From: Brienomyrus brachyistius
Lineage: Eukaryota; Chordata; Actinopteri; Osteoglossiformes; Mormyridae
Direction of reading: 5' to 3'
Length of the DNA stretch: 64,000 nt
NCBI RefSeq assembly: GCF_023856365.1
Contig: NC_064548.1
Coordinates: 15,173,642 to 15,237,641, forward strand
The notes below the pieces were generated by a model. That model made no database searches. It was given only the letters and a program-made list of their open reading frames with translations, and was not told the origin of the DNA. This document shows positions 1 through 12,676 of this stretch, piece after piece. Numbering within the stretch: the stretch's first letter is position 1; each line of letters begins with the position of its first letter. The position numbers and the translations under genes are program-made.

Positions 1-242
1 ATCAGCTTGAGAGCTGTATGTATGACCTGATCTGAGATCAGCTTCAGAGCTGTATGTATGATCTGATCTGAGATCAGTTTGACAGCTCTATGTGTGACCT
101 GATCTGAGATCAGTTTGAGTGCTCTATATGTGACATGATCTGAGATCAGCTGTCTGAGATCTGCCTGAGAGCTGTATGAATGACCTGATCTGAGATCAGT
201 TTGAGAGCTCTATGTGTGACCTGATCTGAGATCAGATGTCCG

Positions 243-880
243 AGATCAGCCTGAGAGCTGTATGCATGACCTGATCTGAGATCCGCCTGAGAGCTCTATG
301 TATGAACTGATCTGAGATCAGCCAGAGAGCTGTATGTATGACCTGATCTGAGATCAGCTTGAGACCTGTATGTATGACTTGATCTGAGATCAGCTTGAGA
401 CCTGTATGTATGACCTGATCAGAGATTAGCTTGAGAGCTGTATGTATGACCTGATGTGAGATCAGTTTGAGAACTCAATGTGTGATCTGATCTGAGATCA
501 GCTGTTCTGAGATCAGCCTAAGACCTCTGTATGCCCTGTTCTGAGATCAGCCTAAAACCTGTATGTATGACCTGATCTGAGATCAGTCTGAGAGCTGTAT
601 GCATGACCTGATCTGAGATCCGCCTGAGAGCTCTATGTATGAACTGATCTGAGATCAGCCAGAGAGCTGTATGTGTGACCTGATCTGAGATCAGCTTGAG
701 ACCTGTATGTATGACTTGATCAGAGATTAGCTTGAGAGCTGTATGTATGACCTGATCTGAGATCAGTTTGAGAGCTCTATGTGTGACCTGATCTGAGATC
801 AGCTGTCTGAGATCAGCCTGAAATCTGTATGTATGACCTGATCTGAGATCAGCTTGAGAGCTCTATGTGTGACCTGATCT
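243..880 (+). repeat. ~337-bp local tandem duplication
   Basis: Positions 243-390 reappear at about 580-727, offset 337. The copies share the rare variants TATGCATGAC (264 and 601) and GATCCGCCTGAG. After about 727 the second copy lacks one 36-bp unit and the offset becomes 301. A whole-unit deletion explains the change. The copies differ at a few bases, so this is older than the duplications in domain III. Confidence 0.65.
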
Positions 881-3640
881 GAGATCAGTTTGAGAGCTCT
901 ATATGTGACCTGATGTGAGATCAGCTGTCTGAGATCTGCCTGAGAGCTGTATGAATGACCTGATCTGAGATCAGTTTGAGAGCTCTATGTGTGACCTTAT
1001 CTGAGATCAGATGTCTGAGATCAGCCTGAGAGCTGTAGGTATGACCTGATCTGAGATCAGCCTGAGAGCTCTATGTATGACCTGATCTGAGATCAGCCAG
1101 AGAGCTGTATGTATGACTTGATCTGAGATCAGCTTGAGACCTGTATGTATGACCTGATCAGAGATTAGCTTGAGAGCTGTATGTATGACCTGATGTGAGA
1201 TCAGTTTGAGAACTCAATGTGTGATATGATCTGAGATCAGCTGTTCTGAGATCAGCCTAAGACCTCTGTATGACCTGTTCTGAGATCAGCCTAAGACCTG
1301 TATGTATGAGCTGATCAGAGATCAACTTGAGAGCTATATGTATGACCTGATCTGAGATCAGTTTGAGAGCTCAATGTGTGACCTGATCTGAGATCAGCTG
1401 TTCTGAGATCAGCCTAATACCTCTGTATGACCTGTTCTGAGATCAGCCTAAGACCTGTATGTATGACCTGATCTGAGATCAGCTTGAGAGCTGTATGTAT
1501 GACCTGATCTGAGATCAGTTTGAGAGCTCAATGTGTGACCTGATCTGAGATCAGCTCTCTGCGATCTGCCTGAGAGCAGTATGAATGACCTGATCTGAGA
1601 TCAGTTTGAGAGCTCTATGTGTGACCTGATCTGAGGTCAGATGTCTGAGATCAGCCTGAGAGCTGTATGTATGACCTGAACTGAGATCAGCCAGAGAGCT
1701 CTATGTCTGACCTGATCTGAGATCAGCTTGAGACCTGTATGTATTACCTGATCAGAGATCAGCTTGAGAGCTGTATGTATGATCTGATCTGAGATCAGAT
1801 TGAGAGCTCAATGTGTGATCTGATCTGAGATCAGCTGTTCTGAGATCAGCCTAAGACCTCTGTATTACCTGTTCTGAGATCAGCCTGAGATCTGTATGTA
1901 TGACCTGATCTGAGATCAGCTTGAGAGCTCTATGTGTGACCTGATCTGAGATCAGTTTGAGAGCTCTATATGTGACCTGATCTGAGATCAGATGTCTGAG
2001 ATCTGCCTGAGAGCAGTATGAATGACCTGATCTGAGATCAGTTTGAGAGCTCTATGTGTGACCTGATCTGAGATCAGATGTCTGAGATCAGCCTGAGAGC
2101 TGTATGTAAGACCTGATCTGAGATCAGCCTGAGACCTGTATGTATGACCTAATCTGAGATCAGCTTAAGAGCTTTATTTGTGAACTGATCTGAGATCAGC
2201 TGTTCTGAGATCAGCCTAAGATCTCTGTATGACCTGTTCTGAGATCAGCCTTAGACCTGTATGTATGACCTGATTTGAGATCAGTTTGAGAGCTGTATGT
2301 CTGACCTGATTTGAGATCAGTTTGAGAGCTGTATGTCTGACCTGATCTGAGATCAGCTTAAGAGCTGTATGTATGACCTGATCTGAGATCAGCTTCAGAG
2401 CTGTATGTATGATCTGATCTGAGATCAGTTTGAGAGCTCTATGTGTGACCTGATCTGCGATCACCCTAAGACCTGTATTTATGACCTGATCTGAGATCAG
2501 CTTGAGAGCTGTATGTATGACCTGATCTGAGATCAGCTTGAGAGCTGAATGTGTGACCTGATCTGAGATCAGCTGTTCTGAGATCAGCCTAAGATCTCTG
2601 TATGACCTGTTCTGAGACCAGCCCAAGACCTGTATGTATGACCTGATTTGAGATCAGTTTGAGAGCTGTATGTCTGACCTGATCTGAGATCAGCTGTCTG
2701 AGATCTGCCTGAGATCTGTATGTATGACCTGATCTGAGATCAGCTTGAGAGCTCTATGTGTGACCTGATCTGAGATCAGTTTGAGAACTCTATATGTGAC
2801 CTGATCTGAGATCAGCTGTCTGAGATCTGCCTGAGAGCAGTTTGAATGACCTGATCTGAGATCAGTTTGAGAGCTCTATGTGTGACCTGATCTGAGATCA
2901 GATGTCTGAGATCAGCCTGAGAGCTGTATGTATGACCTGATCTGAGATTAGCTTCAGAGCTGTATGTATGATCTGATCTGAGATCAGCTTGAGAGCTCCA
3001 TGTGTGACCTGATCTGAGATCAGCTTGAGAGCTCCATGTGTGACCTGATCTGAGATTATCTTGAGAGCTATATGTATGACATGATCTGTGATCAGCCAGA
3101 GACCTGTATGTATGACCTGATCTGAGATCAGCTTGAGAGCTCCATTTGTGACCTGATCTGAGATCAGCTGTTCTGAGATCAGCCTAAGACCTCTGTATGA
3201 CCTGTTCTGAGATCAGCCTAAGACCTCTATGTATGACCTGATCTGAGATCAGCTTGAGAGCTATATGTATGACCTGATCTGAGATCAGTTTGAGAGCTCA
3301 ATGTGTGACCTGATCTGAGATCAGCTTGAGAGCTATATGTATGACCTGATCTGAGATCAGCTTGAGAGCTCCATTTGAGACCTGATCTGAGATCAGCTGT
3401 CTGAGATCAGCCTTAGACCTCTGTATGACCTGTTTTTAGATCAGCCTAAGACCTGTATTTAAGACCTGATCTGAGATCAGCTGTCTGAGATCAGCCTGAG
3501 AGCTGTATGTAAGACCTGATCTGAGATCAGATGTCTGAGATCTGCCTGAGATCTGTATGAATGACCTGATCTGAGATCAGCTTGAGAGCTGTATGTATGA
3601 CCTGATCTGAGATCAGCTTCAGAGCTGTATGTATGACCTG

Positions 3641-4090
3641 ATCTGAGATCAGCTTGAGAGCTCTATATGTGACCTGATCTGAGATCAGTTTGAGAGCTCT
3701 ATATGTGACCTGATCTGAGATCAGCTGTCTGAGATCTGCCTGAGAGCTGTATGAATGACCTGATCTGAGATCAGTTTGAGAGCTCTATGTGTGACCTTAT
3801 CTGAGATCAGATGTCTGAGATCAGCCTGAGAGCTGTATGTATGACCTGATCTGAGATCAGCCTGAGAGCTCTATGTATGACCTGATCTGAGATCAGCCAG
3901 AGAGCTGTATGTATGATTTGATCTGAGATCAGCTTGAGACCTGTATGTATGACCTGATCAGAGATTAGCTTGAGAGCTGTATGTATGACCTGATGTGAGA
4001 TCAGTTTGAGAACTCAATGTGTGATATGATCTGAGATCAGCTGTTCTGAGATCAGCCTAAGACCTCTGTATGACCTGTTCTGAGATCAGC
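3641..4090 (+). repeat. Dispersed duplicate of 841-1290 (offset 2,800)
   Basis: This block is collinear with 841-1290. Shared unusual variants include GTGACCTTATCTGAG (near 991 and 3,791) and GTGATATGATCTG (1,221 and 4,021). Only scattered single-base differences were seen, for example CTGTAGGTATG at about 1,034. Flanks differ on both sides. It is the first sign of a 2.8-kb spacing in domain I, but I could not extend it to a regular HOR. Confidence 0.65.
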
Positions 4091-5794
4091 CTGAGAGCTG
4101 TATGTATGACCTGATCTGAGATCAGCTTGAGAGCTGTATGTATGACCTGATCTGAGATCAGCTTGAGAGCTCCATTTGCGACCTGATCTGAGATCAGCTG
4201 TTCTGAGATCAGCCTAAGACTTCTGTATGACCTGTTCTGAGATCAGCCTAAGACCTCTATGTATGACCTGAGCTGAGGTCAGCTTGAGAGCTAAATGTAT
4301 GACCTGATCTGAGATCAGTTTGAGAGCTCAATGTGTGACCTGATCTGAGATCAGCTGTCTGAGATCAGCCTGAAATCTGTATGTATGACCTGATCTGAGA
4401 TCAGCCAGAGAGCTGTATGTATGACCTGATCTGAGATCAGCTTGAGACCTGTATGTATTACCTGATCAGAGATCAGCTTGAGAGCTGTATGTATGATCTG
4501 ATCTGAGATCAGATTGAGAGCTCAATGTGTGATCTGATCTGAGATCAGCTGTTCTGAGATCAGCCTAAGACCTCTGTATTACCTGTTCTGAGATCAGCCT
4601 GAGATCTGTATGTATGACCTGATCTGAGATCAGCTTGTGAGCTCTATGTGTGACCTGATCTGAGATCAGTTTGAGAGCTCTATATGTGACCTGATCTGAG
4701 ATCAGTTGTCTGAGATCTGCCTGAGAGCAGTATGAATGACCTGATCTGAGATCAGTTTGAGAGCTCTATGTGTGACCTGATCTGAGATCAGATGTCTGAG
4801 ATCAGCCTGAGAGCTGTATGTATGACTTGATCTGAGATCAGCTTGAGACCTGTATGTATGACCTGATCAGAGATTAGCTTGAGAGCTGTATGTATGATCT
4901 GATGTGAGATCAGTTTGAGAACTCAATGTGTGATCTGATCTGAGATCAGCTGTTCTGAGATTAGCCTAAGACCTCTGTATGACCTGTTCTGAGATCAGCC
5001 TAAGACCTGTATGTATGACCTGATCAGAGATCAGCTTGAGAGCTGTATGTATGACCTGATCTGAGATCAGTTTGAGAGCTCAATGTGTGACCTGATCTGA
5101 GATCAGCTGTTCTGAGATCAGCCTAAGATCTCTGTATGACCTGTTCTGAGATCAGCCTAAGACCTGTATGTATGACCTGATTTGAGATCAGTTTGAGAGC
5201 TGTATGTCTGACCTGATCTGAGATCAGCTTAAGAGCTGTATGTATGACCTGATCTGAGATCAGCTTCAGAGCTGTATGTATGATCTGATCTGAGATCAGT
5301 TTGAGAGCTCTATGTGTGACCTGATCTGCGATCACCCTAAGACCTGTATGTATGACCTGATTTGAGATCAGTTTGACAGCTGTATGTCTGAACTGATCTG
5401 AGATCAGCCTAAGACCTGTATGTATGACCTGATCTGAGATCAGCTTGAGAGCTGTATGTATGACCTGATCTGAGATCAGTTTGAGAGCTCAATGTGTGAC
5501 CTGATCTGAGATCAGCTCTCTGCGATCTGCCTGAGAGCAGTATGAATGACCTGATCTGAGATCAGTTTGAGAGCTCTATGTGTGACCTGATCTGAGGTCA
5601 GATGTCTGAGATCAGCCTGAGAGCTGTATGTATGACCTGATCTGAGATCAGCCAGAGAGCTCTATGTATGACCTGATCTGAGATCAGCTTGAGACCTGTA
5701 TGTATTACCGGATCAGAGATCAGCTTGAGAGCTCTATATGTGACCTGATCTGAGATCAGATGTCTGAGATCAGCCTGAGAGCTGTATGTATGAC

Positions 5795-5809
5795 CTGATC
5801 TGAGATCAG
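5795..5809. other. 15-bp dyad-symmetric core (7-1-7), present in nearly every unit
   Basis: CTGATCT and AGATCAG are exact reverse complements around a central G. In single-stranded DNA or RNA this could fold as a 6-bp stem with a UGA/TGA loop. The core is the best-conserved part of the unit: most variation falls in the tail, although core variants such as CTGATCAGAGATCAG, CTGATGTGAGATCAG and CTGATTTGAGATCAG recur at fixed HOR positions. It contains two GATC sites 7 bp apart. A dimeric protein-binding site or a non-B structure is possible; neither can be shown from sequence alone. Confidence 0.85.
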
Positions 5810-5830
5810 CTTGAGAGCTGTATGTATGAC
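5795..5830 (+). repeat. Exemplar 36-bp consensus monomer
   Basis: This is one clean copy of the commonest unit. Positions 5795-5809 are the 15-bp palindrome and 5810-5830 the 21-bp tail. The tail contains an AGCT and a short TGTA-TGTA stretch. The main tail variants elsewhere are CTTGAGAGCTC or TTTGAGAGCTC (creating GAGCTC), CCTGAGAGCTC, CCAGAGAGCTG, CCTAAGACCTG and CTTCAGAGCTG. Because 36 is divisible by 3, runs of such units keep one reading frame open on the minus strand without encoding anything. Confidence 0.95.
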
Positions 5831-7859
5831 CTGATCTGAGATCAGCTTGAGAGCTCCATTTGCGACCTGATCTGAGATCAGCTGTTCTGAGATCAGCCTG
5901 AAATCTGTATGTATGACCATTTCTGAGATCAGCCTAAGACCTCTATGTATGACCTGATCTGAGGTCAGCTTGAGACCTGTATGTATTACCTGATCAGAGA
6001 TCAGCTTGAGAGCTGTATGTATGATCTGATCTGAGATCAGATTGAGAGCTCAATGTGTGATCTGATCTGAGATCAGCTGTTCTGAGATCAGCCTAAGACC
6101 TCTGTATTACCTGTTCTGAGATCAGCCTGAGATCTGTATGTATGACCTGATCTGAGATCTGCTTGAGAGCTCTATGTGTGACCTGATCTGAGATCAGTTT
6201 GAGAGCTCTATATGTGACCTGATCTGAGATCAGCTGTCTGAGATCTGCCTGAGAGCAGTATGAATGACCTGATCTGAGATCAGTTTGAGAGCTCTATGTG
6301 TGACCTGATCTGAGATCAGATGTCTGAGATCAGCCTGAGAGCTGTATGTAAGACCTGATCTGAGATCAGCCTGAGACCTGTATGTATGACCTAATCTGAG
6401 ATCAGCTTATGAGCTTTATTTGTGAACTGATCTGAGATCAGCTGTTCTGAGATCAGCCTAAGATCTCTGTATGACCTGTTCTGAGATCAGCCTAAGACCT
6501 GTATGTATGACCTGATTTGAGATCAGTTTGAGAGCTGTATGTCTGACCTGATCTGAGATCAGCTTAAGAGCTGTATGTATGACCTGATCTGAGATCAGCT
6601 TCAGAGCTGTATGTATGAACTGATCTGAGATCAGTTTGAGAGCTCTATGTGTGACCTGATCTGCGATCACCCTAAGACCTGTATGTATGACATGATTTTA
6701 TATCAGTTTGACAGCTGTATGTCTGACCTGATCTGAGATCAGCTTAAGAGCTGTATGTATGACCTGAACTGAGATCAGCTTCAGAGCTGTATGTATGATC
6801 TGATCTGAGATCAGCTTCAGAGCTGTATGTATGATCTGATCTGAGATCAGTTTGAGAGCTCTATGTGAGACCTGATCTGCGATCACCCTAAGACCTGAAT
6901 TTATGACCTGATCTGAGATCAGTTTGAGAGCTCAATGTGTGACCTGATCTGAGATCAGCTCTCTGCGATCTGCCTGAGAGCAGTATGAATGACCTGATCT
7001 GAGATCAGTTTGAGAGCTCTATGTGTGACCTGATCTGAGGTCAGATGTCTGAGATCAGCCTGAGAGCTGTATGTATGACCTGATCTGAGATCAGCCAGAG
7101 AGCTCTATGTATGACCTGATCTGAGATCAGCTTGAGACCTGTATGTATTACCGGATCAGAGATCAGCTTGAGAGCTCTATATGTGAACTGATCTGAGATC
7201 AGATGTCTGAGATCAGCCTGAGAGCTGTATGTATGACCTGATCTGAGATCAGCTTGAGAGCTGTATGTATGACCTGATCTGAGATCAGCTTGAGAGCTCC
7301 ATTTGCGACCTGATCTGAGATCAGCTGTTCTGAGATCAGCCTGAAATCTGTATGTATGACCTTTTCTGAGATCAGCCTAAGACCTCTATGTATGACCTGA
7401 TCTGAGGTCAGCTTGAGACCTGTATGTATTACCTGATCAGAAATCAGCTTGAGAGCTGTATGTATGATCTGATCTGAGATCAGATTGAGAGCTCTATATG
7501 TGACCTGATCTGAGATCAGCTGTCTGAGATCTGCCTGAGAGCAGTATGAATGACCTGATCTGAGATCAGTTTGAGAGCTCTATGTGTGACCTGATCTGAG
7601 ATCAGATGTCTGAGATCAGCCTGAGAGCTGTATGTAAGACCTGATCTGAGATCAGATTGAGAGCTCAATGTGTGATCTGATCTGAGATCAGCTGTTCTGA
7701 GATCAGCCTAAGACCTCTGTATTACCTGTTCTGAGATCAGCCTGAGATCTGTATGTATGACCTGATCTGAGATCAGCTTGAGAGCTCTATGTGTGACCTG
7801 ATCTGAGATCAGTTTGAGAGCTCTATATGTGACCTGATCTGAGATCAGCTGTCTGAGAT

Positions 7860-10355
7860 CTGCCTGACAGCAGTATGAATGACCTGATCTGAGATCAGTT
7901 TGAGAGCTCTATGTGTGACCTGATCTGAGATCAGATGTCTGAGATCAGCCTGAGAGCTGTATGTAAGACCTGATCTGAGATCAGCCTGAGACCTGTATGT
8001 ATGACCTAATCTGAGATCAGCTTAAGAGCTTTATTTGTGAACTGATCTGAGATCAGCTGTTCTGAGATCAGCCTAAGATCTCTGTATGACCTGTTCTGAG
8101 ATCAGCCTAAGACCTGTATGTATGACCTGATTTGAGATCAGTTTGAGAGCTGAATGTCTGACCTGATCTGAGATCAGCTTAAGAGCTGTATGTATGACCT
8201 GATCTGAGATCAGCTTCAGAGCTGTATGTATGATCTGATCTGAGATCAGTTTGAGAGCTCTATGTGTGACCTGATCTGCGATCACCCTAAGACCTGAATG
8301 TATGACCTGATTTGATATCAGTTTGACAGCTGTATGTCTGACCTGATCTGAGATCAGCTTAAGAGCTGTATGTATGACCTGATGTGAGATCAGCTTCAGA
8401 GCTGTATGTATGATCTGATCTGAGATCAGCTTCAGAGCTGTATGTATGATCTGATCTGAGATCAGTTTGAGAGCTCTATGTGTGACCTGATCTGCGATCA
8501 CCCTAAGACCTGAATTTATGACCTGATCTATCAGCTTGAGAGCTGTATGTATGACCTGATCTGAGATCAGCTTGAGAGCTCAATGTGTGACCTGATCTGA
8601 GATCAGCTGTCTGAGATCAGCCTGAGATCTATATGTATGACCTGATCTGAGATCAGCTTGAGAGCTCTATGTGTGACCTGATCTGAGATCAGTTTGAGAG
8701 CTCTATATGTGACCTGATCTGAGATCAGCTGTCTGAGATCTGCCTGAGAGCAGTATGAATGACCTGATCTGAGATCAGTTTGAGAGCTCTATGTGTGACC
8801 TGATCTGAGATCAGATGTCTGAGATCAGCCTGAGAGCTGTATGTATGACTTGATCTGAGATCAGCTTGAGAGCTGTATGTATGACCTGATGTGAGATCAG
8901 TTTGAGAGCTCAATGTGTGACCTGATCTGAGATCAGCTGTTCTGAGATCAGCCTAATACCTCTGTATGACCTGTTCTGAGATCAGCCTAAGACCTGTATG
9001 TATGACCTGATCTGAGATCAGCTTGAGAGCTGTATGTATGACCTGATCTGAGATCAGTTTGAGAGCTCAATGTGTGACCTGATCTGAGATCAGCTCTCTG
9101 AGATCTGCCTGAGAGCAGTATGAATGACCTGATCTGAGATCAGTTTGAGAGCTCTATGTGTGACCTGATCTGAGATCAGATGTCTGAGATCAGCCTGAGA
9201 GCTGTATGGAAGACCTGATCTGAGATCAGCCTGAGACCTGTATGTATGACCTAATCTGAGATCAGCTTAAGAGCTTTATTTGTGAACTGATCTGAGATCA
9301 GCTGTTCTGAGATCAGCCTAAGATCTCTGTATGACCTGTTCTGAGATCAGCCTAAGACCTGTATGTATGACCTGATTTGAGATCAGTTTGAGAGCTGTAT
9401 GACTGACCTGATCTGAGATCAGCTTAAGAGCTGTATGTATGACCTGATCTGAGATCAGCTTCAGAGCTGTATGTATGAACTGATCTGAGATCAGTTTGAG
9501 AGCTCTATGTGTGACCTGATCTGCGATCACCCTAAGACCTGTATGTATGACCTGATTTGATATCAGTTTGACAGCTGTATGTCTGACCTGATCTGAGATC
9601 AGCTTAAGAGCTGTATGTATGACCTGATCTGAGATCAGCTTCAGAGCTGTATGTATGATCTGATCTGAGATCAGCTTCAGAGCTGTATGTATGATCTGAT
9701 CTGAGATCAGTTTGAGAGCTCTATGTGTGACCTGATTTGCGATCACCCTAAGACCTGAATTTATGACCTGATCTGAGATCAGCTTGAGAGCTGTATGTAT
9801 GACCTGATCTGAGATCAGCTTGAGAGCTCAATGTGGGACCTGATCTGAGATCAGCTGTCTGAGATCAGCCTGAGATCTATATGTATGACCTGATCTGAGA
9901 TCAGCTTGAGAGCTCTATGTGTGACCTGATCTGAGATCAGTTTGAGAGCTCTATATGTGACCTGATCTGAGATCAGCTGTCTGAGATCTGCCTGAGAGCA
10001 GTATGAATGACCTGATCTGAGATCAGTTTGAGAGCTCTATGTGTGACCTGATCTGAGATCAGATGTCTGAGATCAGCCTGAGAGCTGTATGTATGACATG
10101 ATCTGAGATCAGCTTGAGAGCTGTATGTATGACCTGATGTGAGATCAGTTTGAGAGCTCAATGTGTGACCTGATCTGAGATCAGCTGTTCTGAGATCAGC
10201 CTAATACCTCTGTATGACCTGTTCTGAGATCAGCCTAAGACCTGTATGTATGACCTGATCTGAGATCAGCTTGAGAGCTGTATGTATGACCTGATCTGAG
10301 ATCAGTTTGAGAGCTCAATGTGTGACCTGATCTGAGATCAGCTCTCTGAGATCTG
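7860..10355 (+). repeat. Tandem duplication, period 1,245-1,248 bp
   Basis: About 7860-9107 is followed by a second copy at 9108-10355. The offset is 1,245 up to about 8,525. Beyond that it is 1,248, because copy one lacks 3 bp in a core (CTGATCTATCAG at 8,523). Shared rare marks include GAGATCTATATG (about 8,626 and 9,874) and paired TGCGATCACCCTAAG modules. The copies then diverge near 10,420, where copy two has GAGGTCAG. Edges are approximate. Confidence 0.78.
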
Positions 10356-10494
10356 CCTGAGAGCAGTATGAATGACCTGATCTGAGATCAGTTTGAGAGC
10401 TCTATGTGTGACCTGATCTGAGGTCAGATGTCTGAGTTCAGCCTGAGAGCTGTATGTATTACCTGATCTGAGATCAGCCAGAGAGCTCTATGTA

Positions 10495-12676
10495 TGACCT
10501 GATCTGAGATCAGCTTGAGACCTGTATGTATTACCGGATCAGAAATCAGCTTGAGAGCTCTATATGTGACCTGATCTGAGATCAGATGTCTGAGATCAGC
10601 CTGAGAGCTGTATGTATGACCTGATCTGAGATCAGCTTGAGAGCTGTATGTATGACCTGATCTGAGATCAGCTTGAGAGCTCCATTTGCGACCTGATCTG
10701 AGATCAGCTGTTCTGAGATCAGCCTGAAATCTGTATGTATGACCTTTTCTGAGATCAACCTAAGACCTCTATGTATGACCTGATCTGAGGTCAGCTTGAG
10801 ACCTGTATGTATTACCTGATCAGAGATCAGCTTGAGAGCTGTATGTATGATCTGATCTGAGATCAGATTGAGAGCTCAATGTGTGATCTGATCTGAGATC
10901 AGCTGTTCTGAGATCAGCCTAAGACCTCTGTATTACCTGTTCTGAGATCAGCCTGAGATCTGTATGTATGACCTGATCTGAGATCAGCTTGAGAGATCTA
11001 TGTGTGACCTGATCTGAGATCAGTTTGAGAGCTCTATATGTGACCTGATCTGAGATCAGCTGTCTGAGATCTGCCTGAGAGCAGTATGAATGACCTGATC
11101 TGAGATCAGTTTGAGAGCTCTATGTGTGACCTGATCTGAGATCAGATGTCTGAGATCAGCCTGAGAGCTGTATGTAAGACCAGATCTGAGATCAGCCTGA
11201 GACCTGTATGTATGACCTAATCTGAGATCAGCTTAAGAGCTTTATTTGTGAACTGATCTGAGATCAGCTGTTCTGAGATCAGCCTAAGATCTCTGTATGA
11301 CCTGTTCTGAGATCAGCCTAAGACCTGTATGTATGACCTGATTTGAGATCAGTTTGAGAGCTGTATGTCTGACCTGATCTGAGATCAGCTTAAGAGCAGT
11401 ATGTATGACCTGATCTGAGATCAGCTTCAGAGCTGTATGTATGATCTGATCTGAGATCAGTTTGAGAGCTCTATGTGTGACCTGATCTGCGATCACCCTA
11501 AGACCTGTATGTATGACCTGATTTGATATCAGTTTGACAGCTGTATGTCTGACCTGATCTGAGATCAGCTTAAGAGCTGTATGTATGACCTGATCTGAGA
11601 TTAGCTTGAGACCTGTATGTATTACCGGATCAGAGATCAGCTTGAGAGCTCTATATGTGACCTGATCTGAGATCAGATGTCTGAGATCAGCCTGAGAGCT
11701 GTATGTATGACCTGATCTGAGATCAGCTTGAGAGCTGTATGTATGACCTGATCTGAGATCAGCTTGAGAGCTCCATTTGCGACCTGATCTGAGATCAGCT
11801 GTTCTGAGATCAGCCTAAAATCTGTATGTATGACCTTTTCTGAGATCAGCCTAAGACCTCTATGTATGACCTGATCTGAGGTCAGCTTGAGACCTGTATG
11901 TATTACCTGATCAGAGATCAGCTTGAGAGCTGTATGTATGATCTGATCTGAGATCAGATTGAGAGCTCAATGTGTGATCTGATCTGAGATCAGCTGTTCT
12001 GAGATCAGCCTAAGACCTCTGTATTACCTGTTCTGAGATCAGCCTGAGATCTGTATGTATGACCTGATCTGAGATCAGCTTGAGAGCTCTATGTGTGACC
12101 TGATCTGAGATCAGTTTGAGAGCTCTATATGTGACCTGATCTGAGATCAGCTGTCTGAGATCTGCCTGAGAGCAGTATGAATGACCTGATCTGAGATCAG
12201 TTTGAGAGCTCTATGTGTGACCTGATCTGAGATCAGATGTCTGAGATCAGCCTGAGAGCTGTATGTAAGACCTGATCTGAGATCAGCCTGAGACCTGTAT
12301 GTATGACCTAATCTGAGATCAGCTTAAGAGCTTTATTTGTGAACTGATCTGAGATCAGCTGTTCTGAGATCAGCCTAAGATCTCTGTATGACCTGTTCTG
12401 AGATCAGCCTAAGACCTGTCTGTATGACCTGATTTGAGATCAGTTTGAGAGCTGTATGTCTGACCTGATCTGAGATCAGCTTAAGAGCTGTATGTATGAC
12501 CTGATCTGAGATCAGCTTCAGAGCTGTATGTATGATCTGATCTGAGATCAGTTTGAGAGCTCTATGTGTGACCTGATCTGCGATCACCCTAAGACCTGTA
12601 TGTATGACCTGATTTGATATCAGTTTGACAGCTGTATGTCTGACCTGATCTGAGATCAGCTTAAGAGCTGTATGTA
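10495..12676 (+). repeat. Tandem duplication, period 1,091 bp
   Basis: 10495-11585 is repeated at 11586-12676. Both copies contain TATTACCGGATCAG (CCGG at 10,534 and 11,625), CCATTTGCGAC, the short GACCTTTTCTGAG join and a TGCGATCACCCTAAG module. Differences are scattered single bases. The join falls inside an ordinary core, as expected for exchange between misaligned units. Confidence 0.78.

Larger units (their letters stand above)
5469..7493 (+). repeat. Partial tandem duplication, period 1,443 bp
   Basis: About 582 bp at 5469-6050 recur at 6912-7493. Diagnostic shared variants are CTCTCTGCGATCTG (5,516 and 6,959), TATTACCGGATCAG (CCGG at 5,708 and 7,151) and a shortened GACC-N-TTTCTGAG join (about 5,917 and 7,360). 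The second copy ends where an AATGTGTGA tail is replaced by TATATGTGA. The bases between the matched blocks hold a TGCGATCACCCTAAG module. Confidence 0.75.

Noticed and set aside
3601..3720. TATA-like promoter in the CTCTATATGTGAC tail variant
   Set aside because: The TATAT is a common tail variant present many times per HOR, with no downstream gene or other promoter element.
8073..8501. Stop-free minus-strand frames of 60-142 codons with a 12-residue repeat (VIHTALKLISDQ-like), here and at many other places such as 2216-2626, 9318-9746, 12375-12767, 31553-31945 and 63046-63438
   Set aside because: They follow from a 36-bp (12-codon) unit whose minus strand lacks stops in two frames. They begin at GTG rather than ATG, end wherever a 49/50-bp unit shifts the frame, and show no codon-level conservation, signal or domain. 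All plus-strand frames are closed. I do not call them genes.
8725..8913. Second minus-strand open frame (SSQADLRSGHTY-like repeats)
   Set aside because: It is the other stop-free frame of the same 36-bp unit. Two overlapping open frames in one repeat argue for chance rather than coding.
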